This document shows positions 7,673-16,203 of a stretch of DNA of 16,547 nucleotides, piece by piece. The translations under genes were made by a program, and so were the position numbers. The notes beneath the pieces were generated by a model. That model ran no database searches. It worked only from the letters and a program-made list of their open reading frames with translations, and had not been told where the DNA came from. Origin of the DNA: Acidimicrobiales bacterium (GTDB lineage Bacteria > Actinomycetota > Acidimicrobiia > Acidimicrobiales > JANYDT01); contig JANYHQ010000719.1 of the NCBI GenBank assembly GCA_025358985.1, forward strand, positions 1 through 16,547, written 5' to 3'. Positions within the stretch are counted from its first letter, which is position 1, and every line of letters starts with the position of its first letter.

Positions 7673-8284
7673 ATGAGCATCGACTCACAAACCGAGGGCC
7701 TCGATCAGCTCCAGCATCTCCCGATCGTGGCCGACTACCTGAAGAAGTTCCAAACCGTGGTGGATCAACTGGACACCACCGCCATCGGTCACGCCGTCGA
7801 GGTGTTGCGTGCCGCTCGCGAACGGGGATCGCTGATCTTCTTTGCCGGTAACGGAGGCAGCGCTGCCACCGCCACTCATTTGGCCAACGACTTGTCCAAG
7901 GCCACGTTGCGCTCGGGTCGACGACCTATGCGCGTGCTCAGCCTCTCCGACAACGTGTCGTGGCTCACGGCCCTGGCCAACGACGAAGGGTACGACCGAG
8001 TTTTCGAGGGACAACTCGTCAACCTCTCGACCCCGGGAGATGTCCTCGTGGTGATCTCTGCTTCTGGAAACTCGGCCAATCTCGTACGGGCAGTCGAATT
8101 CGCAGGCACGCACGGCATGCATACCATTGGGCTACTGGGATTTGATGGCGGCTGCCTATTGGATGCGGTCAATACGCCGATATGGACGCAAACTGACAAG
8201 GGCGAATACGGAGTTGTAGAAACCGCTCATTCGCTTGTGGGGGATCTCCTCACCACCTGTCTCATTCAGGACATAGCGGGCTGA
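7673..8284 (+). CDS. gmhA: GmhA-like SIS-domain phosphoheptose isomerase
   Basis: Predicted to convert D-sedoheptulose 7-phosphate to D-glycero-D-manno-heptose 7-phosphate, the first step of NDP-heptose synthesis in the cytoplasm. At 203 residues it has the usual length. The SIS fold is shown by GNGGSAATATH (59-69), SASGNSAN (129-136) and a C-terminal helix with E183TAH186. By my alignment from memory, the E. coli metal ligands His61, Glu65, Gln172 and His180 correspond to His69, Asp73, Glu183 and Asp191, so the site is conserved but altered. GGAGG stands six bases before the ATG. The gene opens the operon, followed after 20 bases by the nucleotidyltransferase/phosphatase fusion. Other sugar-phosphate SIS isomerases are possible in principle, but the neighbours strongly favour the heptose role. 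Confidence 0.85.
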   Translation: MSIDSQTEGLDQLQHLPIVADYLKKFQTVVDQLDTTAIGHAVEVLRAARERGSLIFFAGNGGSAATATHLANDLSKATLRSGRRPMRVLSLSDNVSWLTALANDEGYDRVFEGQLVNLSTPGDVLVVISASGNSANLVRAVEFAGTHGMHTIGLLGFDGGCLLDAVNTPIWTQTDKGEYGVVETAHSLVGDLLTTCLIQDIAG

Positions 8285-8304
8285 GGCCGGCGGAATTCAC
8301 GCAA

Positions 8305-9531
8305 ATGGAACGTCCGCGCCAAGCCGTGATTCTTGCTGGCGGCCGGGGCACAAGGCTTGGGTTGCTCACAGCAGATCGGCCTAAACCCATGGTCGAAGTG
8401 GCTGGTCGCCCTTTCATCGCGCATCAAATCGAACTACTACGTGATCAGGGCTTCACCAAAGTCTTGTTGCTCCTTGGCTACCTTCCGCACACGGTCACTG
8501 AGTATCTCGGAGACGGGTCATCACTGGGCGTCGAAATTTCGTACTCGATCACTGACGCTGATGACCTCACCGCCAAACGTCTCGCCGTGGCCGCTGATCT
8601 GCTTGATGAGCATTTCCTGCTCGCCTACTGCGACAACTACCTCCCCATGAACTTTGCCACGATGTGGGAGCAGTATCAGTCGGCTGGACTTCCGGTACAG
8701 GTCACGGGCTACTCCAATCGTGACGGATATTCAAAGAGTGGCATGCGGATCATCAATGGGAGGGTGGAGACATTCGATCGCTCTCGTTCTGCACCAGGCC
8801 TCAACTCAGTCGAGATCAGCTACGCCATCATGAACCGAGACGTGGTTCTGAACTTGCTGCCGATCGAGCAAGAATTGCTCGAGCAAGCGGTATACCCGCC
8901 ACTTGCCGCCGCCGGCATGCTTGGCGGATACCTCACCGAGCATCGCTATTACAGCTGCGGTGACGAAAAGAAACTGGCCATTGCCCAACGATTCTTCGCA
9001 CGCACCCCCACCGTTATCTTGGATCGAGACGGCACCATGAACGTGCGTCCGCCCCAAGCGCAGTACATCACCGATCCATCGCAACTGCAGTGGTTGCCTG
9101 GGGCGCTCGAGGCAATCACGGTCTTGGGCGGGGCGGGCTACCGGATCCTGGTGGTGTCAAATCAAGCGGGGATCGGGCGCGGTGCCATGACCTCACATGA
9201 TTTGGACCGTGTCACCGAGAAGCTGATGCAAGAAGCAGCCGAAGTCGGCGGCGCCATCGAGCGGGTGTACCACTGTCCCCACGGTTGGGATGAGGGTTGC
9301 CTGTGCCGCAAACCGCTACCCGGAATGCTTCACGACGCCCAGCGCGACTTCGATCTCGATCTCACCCGAACGGTGTTCATCGGCGATGACGAACGCGACG
9401 GCCAAGCAGCGGCTGCCGCCGGCGCACGGTTCGAACGGGTGGATAGTCAACAGACGCTGCTCGACATCGTTCGTCGCCTTGCGTACGCCGACCGCCGATC
9501 GTCCACACACCTTCCAGCAACTACCCCCTAG
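8305..9531 (+). CDS. Fusion: HddC-type sugar nucleotidyltransferase + GmhB-type heptose bisphosphate phosphatase
   Basis: Two consecutive enzymes of NDP-heptose synthesis in one 408-residue chain. Residues 1-230 are a nucleotidyltransferase (LAGGRGTRL near the N-terminus, then RPKPM; YCDNY probably supplies the metal-binding Asp), expected to join heptose 1-phosphate to GDP or another NDP. Residues 235-395 are a HAD phosphatase removing the 7-phosphate of the 1,7-bisphosphate. It shows DRDGT (Asp240/Asp242), SNQ, GDDERD (Asp361/362) and a zinc loop Cys324, His326, Cys332, Cys334 with CRKP, as in GmhB. The phosphatase acts before the transferase in the pathway, so the domain order is reversed relative to reaction order. 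The start ATG has only a weak GGCGGA upstream. Both domains look intact; the nucleotide used cannot be read from sequence. Confidence 0.85.
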   Translation: MERPRQAVILAGGRGTRLGLLTADRPKPMVEVAGRPFIAHQIELLRDQGFTKVLLLLGYLPHTVTEYLGDGSSLGVEISYSITDADDLTAKRLAVAADLLDEHFLLAYCDNYLPMNFATMWEQYQSAGLPVQVTGYSNRDGYSKSGMRIINGRVETFDRSRSAPGLNSVEISYAIMNRDVVLNLLPIEQELLEQAVYPPLAAAGMLGGYLTEHRYYSCGDEKKLAIAQRFFARTPTVILDRDGTMNVRPPQAQYITDPSQLQWLPGALEAITVLGGAGYRILVVSNQAGIGRGAMTSHDLDRVTEKLMQEAAEVGGAIERVYHCPHGWDEGCLCRKPLPGMLHDAQRDFDLDLTRTVFIGDDERDGQAAAAAGARFERVDSQQTLLDIVRRLAYADRRSSTHLPATTP

Positions 9532-9549
9532 CGGAGATTGAAGAACACC

Positions 9550-10608
9550 ATGCCTCAACCCAAACGCGTCCTCCTCACAGGCCACCAGGGCTACATCGGT
9601 GCTGTTATGGGGCCATTTCTAGAAACAAAAGGCTATGACGTAGTAGGGCTCGATACGGGTTACTTCGATGAATGCAACCTGATGCCTGACACGTACACGT
9701 TTCCCACCATTCGCCGAGACATACGCAATCTCATGCCGCAAGACGTTGCCGGGTTCGATGCCATCGTGCATCTGGCGGCACTCAGCAACGATCCCATCGG
9801 TAACCTGGTGGAGTCGTGGACCGAGGACATCAATCACAAGGCGTCGGTACGACTGGCGGAGTTGGCGATCGATGCCGGCGTCTCACGGTTCCTGTTCTCG
9901 TCGAGTTGCATCATGTATGGCATGTCTTCCACCAACGAAGTGAACGAAGACTCGCCCCTCGCTCCTCAAACTGAATATGCCCGTTCCAAGGTCAAGACCG
10001 AGGAGGCGTTGCGCGAGATGGCCAACGACTCCTTCTCACCCACGTGTCTGCGCAACGGCACCATCTATGGCATCTCTCCCCACATGCGCTTTGACACGGT
10101 TCTGAACAGCTTGGTAGGCCTCGCGTACACCACGAAGAAGGTCATTGTTCAGAGTGATGGCAAACCGTGGCGCCCCGTGATCCATGTCAGTGATGTGGCC
10201 AGAAGCTTTGAGCAGGTACTGCGCGCACCCATCGAGGACGTCCACAATCAGGCGTTCAACAACGGAGCCGATCACCTCAACCATCAGGTGATCGAGTTGG
10301 CCAACATCGCCGTGGAAGCGGTCCCCGGTTCAAGCATCGAGGTGCGCGCCGACGCGGGCGCCGACCAGCGAACGTACAAGGCCAGCTTCGCCAAGTTTGC
10401 CAAGACGTTCCCGGACTTCGAATGGAAATTCAACGCCCGCACCGGCGCCCAAGAATTGGCCGACACGTTTGCGCGTATCAATCTCTCCTCCGATGATTTC
10501 ACCGGTCCTCGATTCACCCGCCTCAAATGGCTACAACGCCTCTTGGAGGGCGGCGTACTCGACTCAGACCTGCGGTGGGCCGAACCAGTTGCCGTGGCTT
10601 CCAAATGA
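9550..10608 (+). CDS. NAD-dependent nucleotide-sugar epimerase/dehydratase (SDR)
   Basis: Extended short-chain dehydrogenase of 352 residues acting on an activated sugar, probably the NDP-heptose made by its neighbours. It has the NAD motif TGHQGYIG (10-17), the catalytic Tyr143-x3-Lys147 (YARSK), the upstream SSSCIMYG segment and the conserved YGISPHMRFD and KPWRPVIHVSDVA stretches of an actinobacterial/cyanobacterial NDP-sugar epimerase subgroup. It lacks the TDE motif expected of RmlB-type 4,6-dehydratases, so epimerase or reductase is more likely, but this is not settled. ATG 9550 is chosen over TTG 9538, because GGAG at 9532-9535 is too close to the TTG. Its stop overlaps the next start (ATGA), suggesting translational coupling with the cupin. 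Confidence 0.8.
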   Translation: MPQPKRVLLTGHQGYIGAVMGPFLETKGYDVVGLDTGYFDECNLMPDTYTFPTIRRDIRNLMPQDVAGFDAIVHLAALSNDPIGNLVESWTEDINHKASVRLAELAIDAGVSRFLFSSSCIMYGMSSTNEVNEDSPLAPQTEYARSKVKTEEALREMANDSFSPTCLRNGTIYGISPHMRFDTVLNSLVGLAYTTKKVIVQSDGKPWRPVIHVSDVARSFEQVLRAPIEDVHNQAFNNGADHLNHQVIELANIAVEAVPGSSIEVRADAGADQRTYKASFAKFAKTFPDFEWKFNARTGAQELADTFARINLSSDDFTGPRFTRLKWLQRLLEGGVLDSDLRWAEPVAVASK

Positions 10609-11054
10609 TCGACGGAGTGAAGGTCATACCGCTGCGGACAATCGTCGATGAGCGGGGCAAGATCATGCACATGCTGAAGGCCACGGATGACCATTTCATC
10701 CAATTCGGCGAAATTTATTTCTCGACGGCATGGCCCGGCACCGTGAAGGCGTGGCACATTCACACCAAGATGACGGTAAACAATGCCGTCCTCTCGGGTC
10801 ACGCCAAACTGGTGATGTACGACCTCCGACCGGATTCGCCCACCAAAGGGGAGTTGCTCGAGGTGTTTCTTGGTGAGGACAATCACGTATTGGTGCAGAT
10901 CCCCCCGGGCATCGCCAACGGGTACAAGGCGTACGGCAACAAAGAGGCGATCTTGGCCAATTGCGCCACCATCGCCCATGAGCCCGACGAGATGTTGCGT
11001 ATGCCGTTCAACACCGATGAGATCCCGTACAACTGGGACCTGAGGCAGGGATAG
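10605..11054 (+). CDS. RmlC-like cupin, dTDP-4-dehydrorhamnose 3,5-epimerase family
   Basis: Small single-domain cupin of 149 residues, shorter than the ~180 residues of classical RmlC. It begins VIPLRTIVDERG, typical of the family, and has AWHIHTK with His51 and His53 in place of the usual HYQ-type region, then IPPGIANGYKAYG, the second cupin strand pair. Such proteins epimerise or isomerise 4-keto NDP-sugars. The gene overlaps the SDR gene by 4 bases (ATGA) and is followed after 4 bases by the kinase gene. It probably acts with the SDR on the activated heptose, like the 3,5-epimerases that modify GDP-heptose in Campylobacter, though the exact reaction is unknown. The alternative start at 10527 lies deep inside the SDR gene and is unlikely. 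Confidence 0.8.
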   Translation: MIDGVKVIPLRTIVDERGKIMHMLKATDDHFIQFGEIYFSTAWPGTVKAWHIHTKMTVNNAVLSGHAKLVMYDLRPDSPTKGELLEVFLGEDNHVLVQIPPGIANGYKAYGNKEAILANCATIAHEPDEMLRMPFNTDEIPYNWDLRQG

Positions 11055-11058
11055 CGAA

Positions 11059-12087
11059 ATGTCCTCGGCAATAATGACGCGCACGCCATTGCGCATCAGT
11101 TTCACCGGTGGTGGCACTGACATCCCCGGGTTCTTTCAGAAATCGTGGGGTGCGGTTTTTTCCACGGCCATCGACAAATACGTCTATGTCACGGTGAAGC
11201 GCCACAGCGAACTGTTCTTCGACCGCCCGGACCGGCCGCTCGGTGTCAAAGGGCTGTTTCGATTGAATTACTCCAAGAGCGAAGAGGTGGACAGCCTCGA
11301 CGACATCAGCAACGACATCATTCGTGAGTGTCTGCGACTTCTGGAGATCGAGCCACCCTTATACATCTCCACCATTGGAGACATACCCGCTTCCACGGGG
11401 CTCGGCGGGTCCTCCGCCTTCGCCGTAGGTCTTCTCAATGCGTTGCACGCCTACCGTGGTGAACGTGTCTCCCCCGGCCAGTTGGCCGAAGAAGCCAGCC
11501 AAGTGGAAATAGACATTTTGGGTAACCCAATAGGAAAACAAGACCAGTACGCCGCAGCCTTTGGCGGCCTCAACGTGTTCTGTTTCAAACCTGACGGTGC
11601 AGTCACAGTGGAGCACCAGCGCGTCTCGGAGTCCGACCGCAAGCAACTGTTTGCATCGATGATGCTGTTCTGGACGGGCCATCAACGTGACGCCAGCAAG
11701 ATTCTGGCCGAACAAAAGGAAAACACCGAAGCCGAGTTCGACCGGCTGTGTCGGATGCGCGACATGGCGCGCTATACCCAAGACCTTGCTGCTGAAGGTC
11801 GCCTCGACTCACCCACCCTCGGGGGATTGCTGAACGAGGGGTGGCAGGAAAAGCGCCAGTTGGCCAGCGGAATATCAAACCTCGGAATCGACACTTGGTA
11901 TCAGCGAGCGATGGAGGCGGGCGCCTACGGAGGCAAACTCTGTGGAGCTGGCGGCGGCGGATTCCTGCTGTTCATGGTGCCTCCCGAACGCCGTGATGCA
12001 GTACGGCTCTCCTTGGCCGATCTCACCGAGGTCCCGTTTGCCTATGAGGCGCGTGGCTCGCAAGCAATCCAACCGTTCCGGGACTGA
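11059..12087 (+). CDS. hddA: HddA-like D-glycero-D-manno-heptose 7-phosphate kinase (GHMP family)
   Basis: GHMP kinase of 342 residues predicted to phosphorylate heptose 7-phosphate at C1, giving the 1,7-bisphosphate that the fused GmhB domain dephosphorylates. The N-terminus has RTPLRISFTGGGTD, characteristic of the HddA/fucokinase-like branch. The ATP-binding motif PASTGLGGSSA lies at 110-120. The C-terminal motif GGKLCGAGGGGFLLF is intact near residue 295. AGGGA stands about seven bases before ATG 11059; Met6 is a possible alternative start. HddA makes the alpha-1,7-bisphosphate used for GDP-heptose, unlike the HldE route to ADP-heptose, so context favours a GDP-type product. A 70-base gap follows before the methyltransferase. 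Confidence 0.85.
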   Translation: MSSAIMTRTPLRISFTGGGTDIPGFFQKSWGAVFSTAIDKYVYVTVKRHSELFFDRPDRPLGVKGLFRLNYSKSEEVDSLDDISNDIIRECLRLLEIEPPLYISTIGDIPASTGLGGSSAFAVGLLNALHAYRGERVSPGQLAEEASQVEIDILGNPIGKQDQYAAAFGGLNVFCFKPDGAVTVEHQRVSESDRKQLFASMMLFWTGHQRDASKILAEQKENTEAEFDRLCRMRDMARYTQDLAAEGRLDSPTLGGLLNEGWQEKRQLASGISNLGIDTWYQRAMEAGAYGGKLCGAGGGGFLLFMVPPERRDAVRLSLADLTEVPFAYEARGSQAIQPFRD

Positions 12088-12157
12088 CGATTACCGTCTT
12101 TTTCCCAGTGACTTCACCCACTCTCGCTCGAACCACAACACCAGTTAAGGACTTCTC

Positions 12158-13387
12158 ATGACCAACATCGCCTGCATCGTGTGCGGCAGCGGACCCGTGG
12201 ATCTCGTGCTCGATCTCGGCAACACCGCCCTTGCCAACAAATTCCTGAGCGCCGAGGAGTTGGCCACCGCCAACGAACCAAGTTTCCCCCTGCGCGTCGG
12301 ATTCTGCGTCGGATGCGGGCATGTACAGCTGATGGATCGCATCCCACCGGCGGCCATGTTCGAGGACTACCTGTATATGTCGGGTGCATCATCGACCTTG
12401 GTTGGACACTTCCAAGACATTGCCGAAACGATGACGAAACGGCTCGGTCTCACAGGTGACGACATGGTGCTCGACATTGGTTGCAACGATGCATCGCTAC
12501 TGCTGCAGTTCCGCCAGCTCGGCATCAAGACTCTTGGTATTGACCCGGCCGCCAATCTGGCTGAATACGTCAAAGACCTGGGCGTGGACCGCATCACCGA
12601 TTTCTTCGGATCCGCCAGCGCTGATCGCATCGTAAAGGAATACGGGCAGGTATCACTCGTCACCACCACCAACACGTTCCCTCATATCCCCGAGCTCGGA
12701 GACTTCGTCGCCGGCATCAAAAAAGTGCTGTCGGCCGACGGAACATTCATGATCGAAGCCCACTATTTGGTGGACATCCTTGAGCAGGTGGCCTTTGACA
12801 CCGTCTACCACGAGCATGTGTCGTATTGGTCGCTCAAAGCTATGATCCGGCTGTTTGAAGACAACGGTCTGCAGGTGGTGCGAGCGGAGCGCCTGCCCAT
12901 TCATCACGGTCAACTCCGTGTGTCAGTGATGCACCCCGGTCACGTCGTGGATGAGAGCGTGGCTGCCGTGCTGGCGGCGGAAACAGCACTCGGCGTAGGT
13001 GACATCAACACCTACCACGCGTTCGCCGAAAAGGTGTCTGGCATCAAACGCGATCTCAAGGCAACCATCGCCAAGCTTCGTGCCGACGGCGCCAAGGTGG
13101 CTGGCTATGGAGCTCCAGCCAAGGGGATGACGTTGCTGGAATATGTGGAACTCGGACCGAAGGACATCGACTTCATTGCCGATCGGAGCCCGCTGAAACA
13201 GGGCAGATTTACGCCTGGTAGTCACATCCCGATTGTTGCCACAGATAAAATCCTGGAAGATCAGCCCGAGTACCTGGTGCTGTTCGCCTGGAACTTTGCC
13301 GACGAGATCCTGGCTCAACAGCAAGAGTACCGGGACCGAGGTGGAAAGTTCATTGTTCCGGTCCCGGAGGTCCGAGTCATCGAATGA
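12158..13387 (+). CDS. NDP-sugar C-methyltransferase (TylCIII/TcaB9 type)
   Basis: SAM-dependent enzyme of 409 residues expected to add a methyl branch to carbon of a keto-sugar nucleotide. It shows the full three-part layout. An N-terminal zinc domain has Cys6, Cys9, Cys50 and Cys53. The SAM domain has VLDIGCNDASLL (104-115) and the catalytic-region motif Y217HEHVSY. The C-terminal domain has AGYGAPAKG and runs to the end. The family acts on 3- or 4-keto sugars. Length matches relatives of about 410 residues. AAGGA lies seven bases before the ATG. Its stop overlaps the DUF4910 start by ATGA. In a heptose operon this implies a branched heptose, which is an inference from neighbourhood. Confidence 0.85.
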   Translation: MTNIACIVCGSGPVDLVLDLGNTALANKFLSAEELATANEPSFPLRVGFCVGCGHVQLMDRIPPAAMFEDYLYMSGASSTLVGHFQDIAETMTKRLGLTGDDMVLDIGCNDASLLLQFRQLGIKTLGIDPAANLAEYVKDLGVDRITDFFGSASADRIVKEYGQVSLVTTTNTFPHIPELGDFVAGIKKVLSADGTFMIEAHYLVDILEQVAFDTVYHEHVSYWSLKAMIRLFEDNGLQVVRAERLPIHHGQLRVSVMHPGHVVDESVAAVLAAETALGVGDINTYHAFAEKVSGIKRDLKATIAKLRADGAKVAGYGAPAKGMTLLEYVELGPKDIDFIADRSPLKQGRFTPGSHIPIVATDKILEDQPEYLVLFAWNFADEILAQQQEYRDRGGKFIVPVPEVRVIE

Positions 13388-14763
13388 ACACCCCATCACC
13401 GGTGGCAGTCACCACTGTCACTGATCTGCAATCGCATATTCCGCAGGGGTTGGGTACCGATCTCCACCAACTGGTGTCAGACCTTTACCCCTTCTGTCGC
13501 AGCATCACCGGAAACGGCGTGCGCGCAACCCTGGAACGGCTTTCAACGTGTATCGCATTGGACACACACGAGGTGCCCAGCGGGACGCCGGTGCTGGACT
13601 GGACCGTGCCTCGGGAGTGGAACGTGCACGCCGCCTGGGTGGCCGACTTCCACGGCAACCGCTTGGTTGACTTCGCCGCGTCAAATCTTCACGTTCTCGG
13701 ATACAGCACACCAATCAACGCCACGCTCACGTTCGCCGAACTCCGGCCGCATCTGTACTCGTTGCCAGAAACGCCAACCGCAGTTCCGTATCGCACCTCC
13801 TACTGGGCGGAGCGATGGGGATTTTGTATCAGCCATGAGATGTTGCAGCAGCTCGAGGCGAGGGGGCCTGACGCGCAGTACCACGTGGTCATCGACTCCT
13901 CCCTCGAAGATGGTCACCTCACTTACGGTGAGAGTTTTCTCCCTGGTGATACAGATCGAGAGATTCTCGTTCACGCCCATACCTGCCATCCGTCGCTAGC
14001 CAATGACAACCTCTCCGGTATCGCCGTAGCGGTGTCTTTGCGCCAACTGTTGGCCCAAGTCCAACATCGTCAGTACTCATACCGGTTCGTGTTCCTGCCG
14101 GGCACTATCGGGCCCATCACGTGGCTAGCGCGCAACCAGGCCGCAGTAGCCCGAATCGATGCGGGAATTGTGTTGTCGAACGTGGGCGACCGCACTTCTC
14201 TGTCGTTCAAACGCAGCCAACGTGAAACCACGATGGTGGACAGGGCGGCCGCCCATGTGCTCGGTACATGGCACGAGCCTGGTGCCACCATCGCGTTCTC
14301 TCCGTTCGGTTACGACGAGCGCCAGTACTGCTCACCAGGATTCGATCTGGCGGTGGGTTGCCTCTCGAGGGGTATCCACGGAACCTTCCCCGAGTACCAC
14401 ACATCCTTGGACGACTGCTCATTTGTGGACCCTGCTGCTCTGGCCGACACGGTGGCGGCAGTCGTGGCCATTTTGGGTGTGATGGAAAACGACGCCACGT
14501 ACCTCAACACCAGTCCGTACGCAGAGCCCCAACTCGGACGGCGGGGTTTGTACCGGTCCCTCAGTGGCACCAACGTTGATCCAAATCGAGAGTTGGCACT
14601 GCTCTGGGTCCTGAATCAGTCAGACGGCCGGCGTTCGCTACTCGACATCGCCACGCGTGCATCGCTGCCGTTCAAGGTCATCAGAGACGCAGCCGATCTT
14701 CTCCTCGAAGTCGACCTGCTCCAACTCGTGACCCCGAACCCGCCAACCCCTCCTACGTTGTGA
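13384..14763 (+). CDS. DUF4910 protein, aminopeptidase-like fold with C-terminal winged helix
   Basis: Protein of 459 residues of the DUF2172/DUF4910 group, which resembles M28 zinc aminopeptidases and occurs in surface-polysaccharide clusters. The N-terminus carries SDLYPFCRSITGNG and PREWNV, both typical. The candidate metal site includes HAHTCHP (His197, His199, His202), NDN with Asp208, and EYH (Glu337, His339). A winged-helix segment at about 395-455 (ELALLWVLNQSDGRRSLLDI) closes the chain. The segment PGTIG (Gly240) stands where M28-type relatives often have PETIG, so the catalytic Glu may be missing. True substrate is unknown: a peptide, or an N-acyl/amide group on a sugar, are both possible. 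It overlaps the methyltransferase gene by 4 bases. Confidence 0.75.
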   Translation: MNTPSPVAVTTVTDLQSHIPQGLGTDLHQLVSDLYPFCRSITGNGVRATLERLSTCIALDTHEVPSGTPVLDWTVPREWNVHAAWVADFHGNRLVDFAASNLHVLGYSTPINATLTFAELRPHLYSLPETPTAVPYRTSYWAERWGFCISHEMLQQLEARGPDAQYHVVIDSSLEDGHLTYGESFLPGDTDREILVHAHTCHPSLANDNLSGIAVAVSLRQLLAQVQHRQYSYRFVFLPGTIGPITWLARNQAAVARIDAGIVLSNVGDRTSLSFKRSQRETTMVDRAAAHVLGTWHEPGATIAFSPFGYDERQYCSPGFDLAVGCLSRGIHGTFPEYHTSLDDCSFVDPAALADTVAAVVAILGVMENDATYLNTSPYAEPQLGRRGLYRSLSGTNVDPNRELALLWVLNQSDGRRSLLDIATRASLPFKVIRDAADLLLEVDLLQLVTPNPPTPPTL

Positions 14764-14789
14764 CGCCTCCTACACTGGGCGCTCTACTT

Positions 14790-14817
14790 CATCACCATCT
14801 CGACATCACCATCTCGA
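14790..14817. repeat. Perfect 14-bp tandem duplication between the DUF4910 and flavoprotein genes
   Basis: CATCACCATCTCGA occurs twice in a row, followed by a further CAT. It lies in the 84-base gap and ends 30 bases before the flavoprotein ATG. It may be a neutral slippage product or alter leader length. The rest of the gap holds no clear promoter. Confidence 0.85.
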
Positions 14818-14847
14818 CATTCGTCGACGAACAGAAAGACCATCCCC

Positions 14848-16203
14848 ATGGCCTCGGAAAACACAAGAGTGGCAATCATTGGTGCAGGCGTCTCCGGATT
14901 GGCGGTTTCGCATCATCTGAACAACGAAGACACCGTGCTCTTCGATTCAGCCGATCATTACGCTGGTCACTGCCATTCGGAACTGGTGGACGGTTTCACG
15001 TGGGACGACGGTCCGCACATCAGCTTTTCGGTGAACAATTACGTGCAGGATTTTCTCGTTGACCAGGTGAAGGGCGAGTACGAGTCAGTGGAGACCGTCT
15101 CGTCGAATTACTACAAGGGGCACTGGATCGGCCACCCATCCCAGGTCAACCTCTACCAGGTGCCAGAACCGCTGCGCACACAGTGCCTGGAAAGCTTCTT
15201 GGCCACCCGTGATGATCAGCGGGCGCCAAAGAACTATCAGGACTGGCTGGACGTAGCCTTCGGACCCGTGTTCGCCAGTACCTTCCCCGCCGCGTACACC
15301 CGCAAGTACTGGACCGTAGAACCATCGCAACTTTCCACCGAGTGGGTGGGAAACAGAGTGATGAAACCATCCACCGAGCAGGTGGTGGCCGGGGCCACGG
15401 GCAACATCGGCTTGGCTACGTCGCACTACGTTGCGGACAAGAACACTCGCTACCCGTCCAACGGTGGGTTCATGGGTTACATGCATCGGATGGCCGAAGC
15501 GGCCAACGTGCAACTCAACACCACCGTCAACAGCATCAACTTCGGCAACCGGGAACTCGTCCTCGGCGATGGCACCACCGTCAACTACGAGCACCTCGTT
15601 TCCACTATGGCGCTGAAGAAGCTGATCTTGGCCTCGGTGGATGCACCAGATTCAGTGCGCGAAGCTGCCAAGTTGCTTACGTGTACCAATTTCCTACGCG
15701 TCGATGTAGCCGTCAACCACCCCGCCATCCGTCCCGAAACATGGGTATATGTCTATGACGAGGACAAGTACTCCGTTCGAATCAGCGTCACAGAGAAGTT
15801 CGGCCCCAACAACGCCCCCAAGGATTGCACCGGCATCCAAGTTGAGGTCTATGGTTCAGAATACCGGGCCTGCCCCACGGACTTTGAAGCAGTCAAAACC
15901 GGCGTGGTCAATGAACTCATCGAAATGTGCATGATTGAGAGTCGGGATAACCTGCGCTACGTGCACTGCAAATTCGTGCCTCAAGGCAACCCCATCTTTG
16001 ATCACAATCGGGCACCCGCCATGAAAGAGATCAGCACATTCCTGGATAAGCACGGCGTCCAACTCGTGGGTCGCTACGGTGAGCACAAGTACCTCATGAC
16101 CGATGCCTGCATCATCTCCGCTCGACGAGTGGCAGCCCGGATCGGTGGGGGGGACGGCGCCCAGCACGACGTCTCGGAGGTCTCCCTCAGCGCGGCCGGA
16201 TGA
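14848..16203 (+). CDS. FAD-dependent oxidoreductase, UDP-galactopyranose mutase/amine oxidase-like
   Basis: Flavoprotein of 451 residues. A Rossmann motif VAIIGAGVSGL (GxGxxG at 12-17) opens the chain. The substrate-side motif DDGPHIS (53-59) and the C-terminal FAD motif GRYGEHKYLMTDA (408-420) match the branch that includes UDP-galactopyranose mutase and protoporphyrinogen oxidase-like proteins. It could rearrange a sugar ring (pyranose to furanose), oxidise an activated sugar, or act on a lipid carrier; sequence does not decide. Start ATG 14848 has only a weak GAAAGA upstream. The stop overlaps the glycosyltransferase start by 4 bases (ATGA), linking it to the same operon. Cytoplasmic; no signal peptide or added membrane segment is seen. 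Confidence 0.75.
   Translation: MASENTRVAIIGAGVSGLAVSHHLNNEDTVLFDSADHYAGHCHSELVDGFTWDDGPHISFSVNNYVQDFLVDQVKGEYESVETVSSNYYKGHWIGHPSQVNLYQVPEPLRTQCLESFLATRDDQRAPKNYQDWLDVAFGPVFASTFPAAYTRKYWTVEPSQLSTEWVGNRVMKPSTEQVVAGATGNIGLATSHYVADKNTRYPSNGGFMGYMHRMAEAANVQLNTTVNSINFGNRELVLGDGTTVNYEHLVSTMALKKLILASVDAPDSVREAAKLLTCTNFLRVDVAVNHPAIRPETWVYVYDEDKYSVRISVTEKFGPNNAPKDCTGIQVEVYGSEYRACPTDFEAVKTGVVNELIEMCMIESRDNLRYVHCKFVPQGNPIFDHNRAPAMKEISTFLDKHGVQLVGRYGEHKYLMTDACIISARRVAARIGGGDGAQHDVSEVSLSAAG

Noticed and set aside
10284..11123. Minus-strand open frame of 279 codons opposite the SDR and cupin genes
   Set aside because: Three well-recognised plus-strand genes occupy the same bases; the protein has no recognisable features.
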